In this document: positions 25,411 to 33,263 of the stretch, piece after piece | How the letters are laid out: every line of letters begins with the position of its first letter | How positions within the stretch are numbered: the stretch's first letter is position 1 | Assembly (NCBI GenBank): GCA_016292045.1 | Contig: JAEEZX010000038.1 | Coordinates: 1 to 37,605, forward strand | Length of the DNA stretch: 37,605 nt | Origin: Bacteroidaceae bacterium | Lineage (GTDB): Bacteria > Bacteroidota > Bacteroidia > Bacteroidales > Bacteroidaceae | Direction of reading: 5' to 3' | Position numbers and translations under genes: made by a program | The notes under the pieces: generated by a model | What the model was told of the DNA's origin: nothing | The model's input: the letters and a program-made list of their open reading frames with translations, nothing else | Databases searched by the model: none

Positions 25411-25473
25411 TTACTCGTTGTTAAAGTAAAAGTATGCATAGAAGCCATAATAAAAATTGTGTACGTTTTGCAC
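25411..25473 (-). CDS. Phe/Tyr-rich leader peptide of the aromatic operon
   Basis: 20-codon frame starting with GTG at 25473 and ending in TAA. Residues 7-17 read FYYGFYAYFYF; the peptide has 4 Phe and 5 Tyr in 20 residues. Such density of the end-product amino acids just before a terminator is the hallmark of an attenuation leader. It lies about 15 nt downstream of the predicted transcript start. A ribosome stalled for charged tRNA-Phe or tRNA-Tyr over codons 7-17 leaves the next 10 nt free to block the terminator; one that reaches the stop codon covers them. The start codon is non-ATG and therefore the least certain part. Confidence 0.8.
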   Translation of the reverse strand: MQNVHNFYYGFYAYFYFNNE

Positions 25474-25495
25474 TCTAATCTTACGTTTTGCGCTG

Positions 25496-25526
25496 CAAAG
25501 TTACGTATTTTTCTGAAAACAAGCAA
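25496..25526 (-). promoter_or_regulatory. Promoter of the pheA operon
   Basis: The minus strand carries TTG (25526-25524) and TAACTTTG (25503-25496) separated by 20 bp, a good Bacteroidetes promoter. It would give a leader RNA of roughly 170 nt before pheA. Confidence 0.65.
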
Positions 25527-25536
25527 TATTTTTAAT

Positions 25537-25560
25537 AAAAAAGTGACATTACACCTGTCA
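25537..25560 (-). terminator. Terminator after the C10 peptidase gene
   Basis: Minus-strand TGACA and TGTCA form a 5-bp stem with a 7-nt loop, then C and six T, directly after the stop codon at 25566. A T-run also flanks it on the plus strand. The stem is short, so strength is uncertain. Confidence 0.45.
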
Positions 25561-25565
25561 TTTTT

Positions 25566-27206
25566 TTACTTTGGGGACCAATATACCTTATTATCTTTTA
25601 TATATAAACCCTTCAGGGAGCGTTGTGGGCGACCGGAAAGGTCGTATATTCTTTCGTCGGCCCCCTCCTTACCGACAAATGACGATGCTGGTTTCCATAC
25701 TTGGATATCCGACGGATGATCCGGAACGGTAAATGTGAGCGTCTTAACTATGGGCAACCAGTTCTGACGAAGCCATAGAGAATACGTCTCACCAACCGTA
25801 AGTCCCTTGAACAACACCTTCGAATGGAGTTCTGTCTGCTCTGAGTAATGGACTTTTTCACCTGGTCCTAAATTAAGATAAATATAGCGTGCAGACACAT
25901 TGTCCAGCGTTTCATCATCCGGTAATGCACCCTCTTCCACAAGCCAGAAATTCAGCACGGAGCCGTAAGTGGCAAGCCGCGATGTATTTGTCACATAGCC
26001 ATCTATCAATGCATCTCCCACCTCCGGAAAACTGACGCTCATCTCGGAATATTCCAACGAAAGGCTCTTTGCCGGCAACACATTCAACAATGTGTCACAG
26101 AAATATTCCATTTCGTCAAAGGTCACTGCAAACACCCTCTGACCTGTTTTTGAGAAACGGAAGCAAGCCCTTTGTCTCGTCGTACTGGACGGAGGAAGAA
26201 TAAAAGAACACACGCCGCTAAACGAACCATCCTGAAGCATTTCTTCTTTATCACCTCGCTGCCACACCTCTGGTGTAAACGTAACACCTTCCAACGTATA
26301 ATAGAGGGTATCTTCATGAAGGTTCTCTACCGTCACTTCTGCCAATACGTAATCTTCTGTCGACACCTCACGAAGCAACTTCACCTTGTGTACCTTCACA
26401 AAATCCTGTGTATGAATACTGTCCCACGCCAAAGTCTCTACCTCATCGGGAGAAATACATATACACAACTGATTCGATGCGCACCCGGCAAAACGCTCCA
26501 AATATGTATTGTCTTGGACATTTTGGAATTCATTAAAGAAATCCTGATTGTAATATCCGTCCCTGAAATTGTTCTCACCCCAATTACAATGATGATACTC
26601 ACCTTCCCAGCCATCCAACGTCCAAGCATGTGCTCCGCCACTGTAATACCCGCTGAAATAGATCGGTCTGCCGTTATCAAGTTCATGCTTCAACAATCTT
26701 CTCCAGGCAGGAGCCGTATACGAGTCTCTGCAACAAATCTCCACAGTCTTATAGCCAAACACGTTCTTCAGTACATCCGGTACGTTCCAACTGCTGGCAG
26801 ATGTGGCAGAAATGCCATAATTCGCCCTCAGCGCTTGTCCTATCCACAAAGACAAATCAGCAACGGCTTTCGCCGCCTCCTTTGTATACGGGGAATCCAA
26901 ATAGTCCTCCTGCATGTTATCCCAGTCAATCATCGTACCCTCCGGAACAGCAGGAAGTGCATATTTCTCCGTTACATACTCTGGTATTTCCTCGCATAGG
27001 CTATTGGGATAGTGCCAATAATTCACTATGTGCTCCACAGCCGTTGCCACACACCCCACAACAGTTCTTTTCCCATCTATCATTGGACAAGAATTATTAA
27101 ATGGGGCTTCCTGCGAACGTCGTGCGTGCAGTAAAGGAAAGTCCTGAGCGCAAACAAAAGTTGCACTCAGGACTGTCAGTATTAAAATCAGTAATCTATT
27201 AACCAC
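25566..27206 (-). CDS. Secreted C10 (streptopain-type) cysteine peptidase
   Basis: 546 residues with GTG start. The signal peptide is about 1-20 (VNRLLILILTVLSATFVCA). Catalytic Cys52 lies in VVGCVATAVEHIVNYW and His193 in GGAHAWTLDGW, with HCNWGENNFRDGYYN (Asn208-Trp209) as the supporting motif. After about residue 240 comes a long beta-rich region, and the C terminus ends IYDLSGRPQRSLKGLYIKDNK, a sorting/anchor-like tail common on exported Prevotella and Bacteroides proteins. The roughly 100-residue inhibitory propeptide of streptopain and PrtT is absent: Cys52 is only about 30 residues past the signal. The start overlaps the nqrF stop by 8 nt; TTG 27209 is the alternative. Exported protease, substrate unknown. 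Confidence 0.85.
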   Translation of the reverse strand: MVNRLLILILTVLSATFVCAQDFPLLHARRSQEAPFNNSCPMIDGKRTVVGCVATAVEHIVNYWHYPNSLCEEIPEYVTEKYALPAVPEGTMIDWDNMQEDYLDSPYTKEAAKAVADLSLWIGQALRANYGISATSASSWNVPDVLKNVFGYKTVEICCRDSYTAPAWRRLLKHELDNGRPIYFSGYYSGGAHAWTLDGWEGEYHHCNWGENNFRDGYYNQDFFNEFQNVQDNTYLERFAGCASNQLCICISPDEVETLAWDSIHTQDFVKVHKVKLLREVSTEDYVLAEVTVENLHEDTLYYTLEGVTFTPEVWQRGDKEEMLQDGSFSGVCSFILPPSSTTRQRACFRFSKTGQRVFAVTFDEMEYFCDTLLNVLPAKSLSLEYSEMSVSFPEVGDALIDGYVTNTSRLATYGSVLNFWLVEEGALPDDETLDNVSARYIYLNLGPGEKVHYSEQTELHSKVLFKGLTVGETYSLWLRQNWLPIVKTLTFTVPDHPSDIQVWKPASSFVGKEGADERIYDLSGRPQRSLKGLYIKDNKVYWSPK

Positions 27207-28488
27207 CAAAGTTATCGAATCGAATCATGTCATCCTCCACACCGAGAGAGTGTAGGAGGTCGAGCACCGTCTTAGCCATCATTGGAGGTCCACAGAGATA
27301 GTACTCACAATCCTCGGGAGCCTCATGCTGCTTCAGATAAGTATCGCCCATCACTGGAGCCACAAAGCCCGGCGTGTACTTGATACCTGCTGCATCTGCC
27401 TTCGGATCGGGACGGTCGAGAGCCAGATGGAAGTGGAAGTTGGGGAAGTCCTTTTCCAACTGCAGGAAGTCATCTAGGAACGGTATTTCCTCCAAAGCAC
27501 GTGCGCCATAGAAGTAGTGCATCGGACGCTTACGGTCTTCATCGCTGACACCGTGACCCTTCAACATATGCATAATCTGAGCACGAAGAGGAGCCATACC
27601 GGCACCACCGCCAACCCAAATCATCTCACGGCCGGAACCGTAAACGGGACGGAATTCTCCATAAGGACCGCTCATCGTCACCTTGTCACCCGGTTTGAGA
27701 GAGAAGATGTAAGAAGAAGCGATACCCGGATTCACATCCATGAAGCCAGGACCCTGTTCCTTCGGCTTAAACGGAGGTGTGGCAATACGCACATTAAGCG
27801 TAATGATGTCACCCTCGTCGGGATAGTTGGCCATAGAGTAAGCACGGATGGTGGGTTCGGGATTCGTACACTTGAGGGGGAACAGACCGAACTTCTCCCA
27901 TGCAGGCAGATATGTATCGCCGATGAGGGACTTGTCGAAGTCCTTGCCATAATCGATGCAATCGAATGCGGGAATCTTAATCTGTGCATACGAGCCGGGC
28001 TCGAAGTCCATGTGTTCGCCGGGAGGCAGAGCCACCTTATATTCTTTAATAAAGGTAGCCACGTTCTTATTACCGATAACGGTGCACTCCCACTCCTTAA
28101 CACCCATCACTGAGTCGTCGACGGCAATCTTCAAATCACCCTTCACCTTACACTGGCAACCCAAACGCCAATGATTCTTCTGCTGCTTACGCGAGAAATG
28201 ACCCTTCTCAGAATCAAGTATCTCGCCACCGCCCTCAGTAACCTGCAGTTTGCACTGTCCGCAACTACCCTTACCGCCACAGGCAGAAGGCAGGAAGATA
28301 CCCTCCTGAGAGAGTGTCGACAGCAGAGATGCACCCTGAGGCACGGAAATGGTGTCCTTACCGTTAATCACAATATTCACATTGCCACTTGGTGACAAAT
28401 AAGTCTTAGCAACGAGCAGTATTGCCACCAACACCAGGATGATGACAAGGAATACGCCAATGCTAACTAAAATCAAATTCATATCCAT
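27199..28488 (-). CDS. nqrF: Na+-NQR subunit F, NADH dehydrogenase flavoprotein
   Basis: 429 residues. N-terminal TM helix at 5-28. A plant-type 2Fe-2S domain follows with C70, C76, C79 and C111 (CGGKGSCGQC then LGCQC). The FAD domain has RAYSMANYP and GIASSYIFSLKPGDKVTMSGPYGEF. The NADH domain has WVGGGAGMAPLRAQI and YYLCGPPMMAKTVLDLL, ending RFDNFGG. It takes electrons from NADH and passes them via FAD and the iron-sulfur cluster into the complex. Complete and of normal size; 18 nt after nqrE. Its stop is overlapped by the peptidase start. Confidence 0.97.
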   Translation of the reverse strand: MDMNLILVSIGVFLVIILVLVAILLVAKTYLSPSGNVNIVINGKDTISVPQGASLLSTLSQEGIFLPSACGGKGSCGQCKLQVTEGGGEILDSEKGHFSRKQQKNHWRLGCQCKVKGDLKIAVDDSVMGVKEWECTVIGNKNVATFIKEYKVALPPGEHMDFEPGSYAQIKIPAFDCIDYGKDFDKSLIGDTYLPAWEKFGLFPLKCTNPEPTIRAYSMANYPDEGDIITLNVRIATPPFKPKEQGPGFMDVNPGIASSYIFSLKPGDKVTMSGPYGEFRPVYGSGREMIWVGGGAGMAPLRAQIMHMLKGHGVSDEDRKRPMHYFYGARALEEIPFLDDFLQLEKDFPNFHFHLALDRPDPKADAAGIKYTPGFVAPVMGDTYLKQHEAPEDCEYYLCGPPMMAKTVLDLLHSLGVEDDMIRFDNFGG

Positions 28489-28506
28489 CGTATATTCCTC
28501 CTGCTT

Positions 28507-29133
28507 TTAAATATTAAGACCGCTGAAGCACATAAATGCCAAAGCCATCAGACCTACTGTGATGAATGTGATACCGAGACCCTGTAGAGGCTTGGGCACA
28601 TCCGTGTAAGCCATCTTCTCACGAATAGCGGCCAGACCGACAATAGCAAGCAACCAGCCGATACCGGAACCGAAGGCATAAGCCACAGCATCACCCACAC
28701 CACCGATATACTGTGCATTTGTGGGCTCCATACCTATGCGCTGCTGCATGAACAGAGATGCACCCATGATGGCGCAGTTCACAGCAATCAGAGGCAGGAA
28801 AATACCGAGACTGGCATACAGAGAGGGAGAGAAACGCTCCACAATCATCTCCACCAGCTGCACCATAGCGGCAATCACCGCAATGAACAGGATGAAAGCC
28901 AGGAATGTCAGGTCGACACCGGGCACCAGCTTGTCAGGAGCCAGCACATACACCTGCAATGCGTAGTCCACGGGCACTGTTATAACCAACACGAAAGTTA
29001 CAGCGATACCCAGACCCAACGCCGTCTTCACATTCTTGGATACTGCCAGATAGGAGCACATACCCAGGAAGAAGGCAAAAATCATATTGTCCACAAAGAT
29101 GGAGCGGACAAAGAGTGAAATCATGTGTTCCAT
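28507..29133 (-). CDS. nqrE: Na+-NQR subunit E
   Basis: 208 residues, six TM helices. Characteristic segments are [26 protein letters not shown] (with the conserved Cys of the membrane iron site), [19 protein letters not shown] (second conserved Cys) and [26 protein letters not shown]. With NqrD it holds the intramembrane iron centre between NqrF and NqrC. Two nucleotides separate it from nqrD. Confidence 0.97.
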   Translation of the reverse strand: MEHMISLFVRSIFVDNMIFAFFLGMCSYLAVSKNVKTALGLGIAVTFVLVITVPVDYALQVYVLAPDKLVPGVDLTFLAFILFIAVIAAMVQLVEMIVERFSPSLYASLGIFLPLIAVNCAIMGASLFMQQRIGMEPTNAQYIGGVGDAVAYAFGSGIGWLLAIVGLAAIREKMAYTDVPKPLQGLGITFITVGLMALAFMCFSGLNI

Positions 29134-29135
29134 AC

Positions 29136-29759
29136 TTACTTCTCCTCCTTATTAAATGAACGATGAGCCCAGATGACACATCCCACAATGACAAGCGACA
29201 TAGCCGGCATCACCATCATGCCGTTGTTCATGTAGCCTGCCTCATAAGCACACTGCGGTACCACCTGGAAACCGAACAAAGTGCCGAATCCGAAGAGCTC
29301 GCGCACAAAGCCTACCAGCACAAGTACCAACGCATATCCGAGACCGTTACCGATACCGTCCAGGAAAGAAGGCCAGGGAGCGTTCTGCATAGCGAATGCC
29401 TCGAGGCGACCCATCAGGATACAGTTGGTGATGATCAGACCGACATACACGCTCAACTGCACACTCACGTCGTAAACGTATGCCTTGAGAATCTGGCTTA
29501 CGATTGTCACCAGAGCAGCTACAACTACCAGCTGCACGATGATACGTATGCGGTTGGGAATAGTCTTGCGTATAAGCGAGATAATAACGTTCGAGAAAGC
29601 CGTGATAACCGTCACGGAAAGTCCCATCACGATGGCCGGTGCCAACTGCGACGTTACAGCCAGTGCCGAACAGATACCGAGCACCTGAACGGTAATGGGG
29701 TTGTTAAGGTTGAGAGGACCTGTCAATGCGGCCTTATTCTCTGCTGAAAATAGTTTCAT
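29136..29759 (-). CDS. nqrD: Na+-NQR subunit D
   Basis: 207 residues, six TM helices, related to NqrE. Characteristic are [23 protein letters not shown] (conserved Cys), [22 protein letters not shown] (conserved Cys) and [28 protein letters not shown]. It forms the iron-binding membrane core with NqrE. Fifteen nt follow nqrC. Confidence 0.97.
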   Translation of the reverse strand: MKLFSAENKAALTGPLNLNNPITVQVLGICSALAVTSQLAPAIVMGLSVTVITAFSNVIISLIRKTIPNRIRIIVQLVVVAALVTIVSQILKAYVYDVSVQLSVYVGLIITNCILMGRLEAFAMQNAPWPSFLDGIGNGLGYALVLVLVGFVRELFGFGTLFGFQVVPQCAYEAGYMNNGMMVMPAMSLVIVGCVIWAHRSFNKEEK

Positions 29760-29774
29760 AACCTGTTGTCCTCC

Positions 29775-30563
29775 TTATTTTAAAAATTCCACATAAGCGT
29801 CCAAGCCTTCGGTCACCATTGCACCACAGCCCTTTGATGTCAACGTAGCACCTGTGATACCGTCCACCTGGAACTTGTCATCACCGGCACCCTGCTTCAC
29901 CACTGTGAGTGCAACGTTACCGCTTTCGTCAAAGACGGGACGACCGTCAAACTGCTGCTGGAAATCCTTCTCACCAATACGGGCGCCAAGACCTGCGGTC
30001 TCGCTCTCATGGTAGAAATAAGTGCCCAGCACCTTGTCCTTACTCTCGTTCACTGCGATGTAGCCCCACAGACCGCCCCACAGACCGCGACCGGTCACAG
30101 GAATCACGTAGGCCTTCTCACCGTTTGCCGACGTTGCCTCAAATACGTGAAGTTCGCCGGCCTTGATAAGACTGCCGTAAACGGTATTGAACTTACCTTC
30201 GTAGGGAACCAGTTCGCCGTCCTTGAACAGCATATCCTTCACATTATGTGCGTAGGTCTCACCCACGTTGATAGTAGCCTTGTCATAACCCAGAGCAGAG
30301 AGGATCTGTCCCTTTGTGTCGTTCTCCACATTGGCATCCTGAACGGGTTTGAGAGCCGAACTTACGAATGCCAGCAGGAAAGCAACGACAATCACCATCA
30401 CAGCAGCGTAGACAACGGTGTATACGTTGCCGTTGGTATTGATGCCCTTCGATTTCACTTCCTTAATCATGGAAGCGTCAGCGCCGCAGATAGGGCACTT
30501 ATCGGGCATTGATGCGGCTTCGAATGTCTGGCCGCACTGACTGCATATAAATTTCTTTGCCAT
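29775..30563 (-). CDS. nqrC: Na+-NQR subunit C with an added N-terminal zinc ribbon
   Basis: 262 residues. Residues 1-30 hold FICSQCGQTFEA and PDKCPICGAD (C7, C10, C23, C26), a rubredoxin/zinc-ribbon-like module absent from classical NqrC such as that of Vibrio. A linker to about residue 44 precedes the TM helix 47-66. The periplasmic FMN-binding domain carries the covalent-flavin motif DGITGATLTS (Thr240). The core matches NqrC throughout (NTVYGSLIKAGELHVF, GLWGGLWGYIAV, ETAGLGARIGE). The ribbon would face the cytoplasm. The ATG at 30563 is immediately upstream of the cysteines and no other in-frame ATG comes before the TM segment except Met19 and Met32, so the fusion looks genuine. Confidence 0.93.
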   Translation of the reverse strand: MAKKFICSQCGQTFEAASMPDKCPICGADASMIKEVKSKGINTNGNVYTVVYAAVMVIVVAFLLAFVSSALKPVQDANVENDTKGQILSALGYDKATINVGETYAHNVKDMLFKDGELVPYEGKFNTVYGSLIKAGELHVFEATSANGEKAYVIPVTGRGLWGGLWGYIAVNESKDKVLGTYFYHESETAGLGARIGEKDFQQQFDGRPVFDESGNVALTVVKQGAGDDKFQVDGITGATLTSKGCGAMVTEGLDAYVEFLK

Positions 30564-30569
30564 ATCTGT

Positions 30570-31742
30570 TTACTTTTTAAGGGCGCGCTTTGCACGCTTG
30601 TTAATATTGCTCTGCACGAAGCAGTAATCGATGAGCGGCGCAAACAGGTTCATCAGCAGGATGGCGAGCATCATACCCTCGGGATAACCGGGATTCAGCA
30701 CACGTACCAATACTGCAATGAAACCTATCATCAAACCGTAGATATACTTGCCGCCTTCTGTGCGAGCTGCGGTTACAGGGTCGGTAGCCATAAATACGGC
30801 GCCGAAGCAGAAACCGCCGATTACCAGCTGATGCCACCACTCAATCTCCGTCAGACCGCTTGCCTGCATCAGATATCCTGTAGCAGCACCGCCGACGAAT
30901 ACGCTCAGCATCACCTTCCACGAAGCAACACCTGTGAAGAGCAGCAGCAGAGCACCCAGCGCAATGGCAATCACACTTGTCTCACCGATACTACCGGGGA
31001 TAAGACCTGTGATAGCGTTACCGATTGTGGCGCAGTCGAAGCCCTGGAAACCCTCCACAGCAGCCTCACCTAAAGGTGTTGCACCGGAGAGAGCGTCGGA
31101 AGCCTCATAACCCAGACCGAGAATCTTCTCACCATTCACCCACACGTGGTTGTCGCCCGTCATAGCCGAAGGATATGAGAAGAACAGGAAAGCACGTGTG
31201 ATGAGTGCGGGGTTGAAGATGTTCATACCCGTACCGCCAAAAATCTCCTTGGCGAAAATCACACTGAATGCCGTTGCAACAGCAAGCATCCACAAAGGCA
31301 GCGTCACAGGAACAATCATGGGAATAATCATACCGGTGACAAGGAAACCCTCATGAATCTCCTCGTTCTTCCACTGAGCCACAGTGAACTCGATACCCAG
31401 ACCTACGATGTAGCTCACGAGAATCTTAGGCAGCACAGCCAGGAAACCGTAAAGGAAGAGTCCCCAGAAGTCCGAGGTGTCGCCTCCGCCCATGAAAGCG
31501 TTCTGATAGCCCACGTTATACATACCGAACAGCAGTGCCGGCATCAGGGCGATTATCACGAAGAAAATCAGGCGCTTCGAGTCCACTGCATCATGGATGT
31601 TCACCCCACCCCTCTTGGATGTGGTGTTGGGTACGAAGGCAAAGGTCTCAAAGCCATCCACCAGCGAGCGCAGGCAATGCAGCTTGCCGCCCTCTTCTAC
31701 GAGCGGATGGATATTATCGAAAAATTTCTTTAACGGATTCAT
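30570..31742 (-). CDS. nqrB: Na+-NQR subunit B
   Basis: 390 residues, about ten TM helices. Conserved pieces are GGVNIHDAVDSKRLI, EIHEGFLVTGMIIPMIVPVTLPLW, EIFGGTGMNIFNPALITRAFLFFSYP, the covalent FMN site DALSGATPLGE (Thr in SGAT) and GAVFMATDPVTAARTEGGK. It forms the Na+ channel and quinone site. ATG 31742 overlaps the nqrA stop by one base (TGATG); a GTG one codon earlier is the other in-frame option. Confidence 0.97.
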   Translation of the reverse strand: MNPLKKFFDNIHPLVEEGGKLHCLRSLVDGFETFAFVPNTTSKRGGVNIHDAVDSKRLIFFVIIALMPALLFGMYNVGYQNAFMGGGDTSDFWGLFLYGFLAVLPKILVSYIVGLGIEFTVAQWKNEEIHEGFLVTGMIIPMIVPVTLPLWMLAVATAFSVIFAKEIFGGTGMNIFNPALITRAFLFFSYPSAMTGDNHVWVNGEKILGLGYEASDALSGATPLGEAAVEGFQGFDCATIGNAITGLIPGSIGETSVIAIALGALLLLFTGVASWKVMLSVFVGGAATGYLMQASGLTEIEWWHQLVIGGFCFGAVFMATDPVTAARTEGGKYIYGLMIGFIAVLVRVLNPGYPEGMMLAILLMNLFAPLIDYCFVQSNINKRAKRALKK

Positions 31743-33070
31743 CACATATTCTCCTTTCTCAGGGTATCCAGACCCTGTCTTACAATCCTCTGAAGTTCAA
31801 GCTTGGAAGAGCACACAAACTCAGCCAGAGCGAAATCCTCAGGGGCAACTTCATAGATACCCAGTGCCTCCTGACGGTCGATATCCTCTGCGATGATTGC
31901 CTTGATGAGGTAACCTGCATAGATATCCATCGGGAACACCTTGTCATATTCACCGGAAAAAATCATGTGACGCTCTCCGCCCTTGACACGAGCATCCAGA
32001 CGATATTCCTTCTTGGGCATCAGCCATGAGAAATAGGTGCGGCTTGTGGAGAACTGACCGAAACGCGGCATAATCCAACCCAGCATCTCGTCTGCGTCGT
32101 CACCTTCGGGAATCACATTGACTTCCGTCGTCTGTGCACCGAGGAAACCCTCGAGAGAGGACTTCATACCGGTCATCACATTACCGTCGATGATGCGGTT
32201 GTTGGCAGCCTTGTCGATATTGCCTTCAAGGATATCTGCCAGCTTTGCGCCAACTATCACCTGTGCATACTTCGGAGCCTTCACCTCACTGCCGGCAACG
32301 GCAATCTTACGGGTGAAGTCCACCACGCCGTTGTTCATTAGACGACCGAGCATGATTACCACCTCGGGAGCCATCGTCCACACCACTTCGCCCTTGTTCA
32401 CCGGGTCGATATGGTTGATTTGCACACCAACATTACCTGCGGGAGCCGGACCGTCGAATACGTTCACCTCGCAGTCCTTAGCCTCGAACAGAGCCTTTGC
32501 TTTCTGCTTGCTGCTCACGCCGAGAAACACCTTGGCCAGCTTGGAAAGAGCTGTGAGACCGGCCTGAAATGCAGCCTCCTGACCTTCCAGCACATACTCG
32601 AAATTCTGAGCCAGAGGCATTGAGTTAAATGCACTCACGAAAATAGCTTTGGGCTTGTCATCAGGACTCGGAACAACGGCGTAAGGCCTCTGCAGCATCA
32701 TGCCAAACAGGCCGCTCTCCATCATCAGAGCCTTCACGTCGCCCTTCAAATCAAACTTACGAGCCGTCTGCTTGCCGTCAGCCTTCACACGGATGCTGAG
32801 CAACTTACGGCGGTCGCCTCTCTCGATCAGTGAAACCGTACCGCTCACAGGCGACACAAATTTCACCTCCGGATGCAACTTGTCCACGAACAAGGCATCA
32901 CCGACCTTGACATCATCACCCTCCTTCACCACAGGCTTCGGTTTCACTCCGCAGAAATCGTCAGGACAGAGCGCATACTCCCCCGACATCTTCACTGCAA
33001 CAGTTTCCAAAGCCGCGGTTCCCTTGAGTTTAACGTCAAGACCTTTGCGCAACTTGATTACTTTTGCCAT
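31742..33070 (-). CDS. nqrA: Na+-NQR subunit A
   Basis: 442 residues, soluble cytoplasmic subunit. It starts MAKVIKLRKGLDVKLKG and shows the lipoyl-like segment LFVDKLHPEVKFVSPVSGTVSLIERGDRRKLLSI, then the RnfC/NqrA barrel (IVGAKLADILEG, GFLGAQTTEVNVIPEGDDAD) and a C-terminal part with CSSKLELQRIVRQGLDTLRKENM. The open frame extends 39 codons upstream, but ATG 33070 begins the conserved sequence and lies downstream of the promoter. First gene of nqrABCDEF; the complex couples NADH:quinone electron transfer to Na+ export. Confidence 0.97.
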   Translation of the reverse strand: MAKVIKLRKGLDVKLKGTAALETVAVKMSGEYALCPDDFCGVKPKPVVKEGDDVKVGDALFVDKLHPEVKFVSPVSGTVSLIERGDRRKLLSIRVKADGKQTARKFDLKGDVKALMMESGLFGMMLQRPYAVVPSPDDKPKAIFVSAFNSMPLAQNFEYVLEGQEAAFQAGLTALSKLAKVFLGVSSKQKAKALFEAKDCEVNVFDGPAPAGNVGVQINHIDPVNKGEVVWTMAPEVVIMLGRLMNNGVVDFTRKIAVAGSEVKAPKYAQVIVGAKLADILEGNIDKAANNRIIDGNVMTGMKSSLEGFLGAQTTEVNVIPEGDDADEMLGWIMPRFGQFSTSRTYFSWLMPKKEYRLDARVKGGERHMIFSGEYDKVFPMDIYAGYLIKAIIAEDIDRQEALGIYEVAPEDFALAEFVCSSKLELQRIVRQGLDTLRKENM

Positions 33071-33103
33071 TATTTTAATACTAAATTTGATAAATTCACC
33101 CGA

Positions 33104-33135
33104 CAAAAATACGTTTTTTTTCTCGCCAGGGCAAA
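33104..33135 (-). promoter_or_regulatory. Promoter of the nqr operon
   Basis: On the minus strand TTTG (33135-33132) and TATTTTTG (33111-33104) are exactly 20 bp apart. The -7 box ends 33 nt before the nqrA ATG. Confidence 0.7.
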
Positions 33136-33153
33136 TAATCCCTAAAAAAATGT

Positions 33154-33191
33154 TACCTTTATCCCGCAAAATGATAAAAAACGTCAACTAA
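33154..33191 (+). other. Likely original start of the TamB-like gene, interrupted by TAA
   Basis: TACCTTTA (33154-33161) resembles a -7 box and is followed 9 nt later by ATG 33171, in frame with the downstream TamB-like gene. Six codons (MIKNVN) are followed by TAA at 33189-33191, and the frame then continues DSIKALKYIISWIVIVLSV, the expected N-terminal membrane anchor. This looks like a start region broken by a nonsense codon. Confidence 0.5.
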
Positions 33192-33263
33192 GACTCTATA
33201 AAAGCGCTAAAATACATCATCAGCTGGATAGTTATCGTACTTTCCGTATGCTATCTGTCCCTT

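Noticed and set aside
25404..25425. Similarity of CTCGTTGTTAAAG near the pheA leader to the 11-bp repeat units at the right edge
   Set aside because: Only a short partial match without 11-bp periodicity, and it is explained by the leader codons for Asn-Asn-Glu.
27207..27214. Perfect -7 match TAACTTTG at the nqrF end, as a promoter for the C10 peptidase
   Set aside because: It encodes part of the conserved DNFGG ending of NqrF, and a transcript starting there would begin past the only start codons that give a signal peptide. Probably chance.
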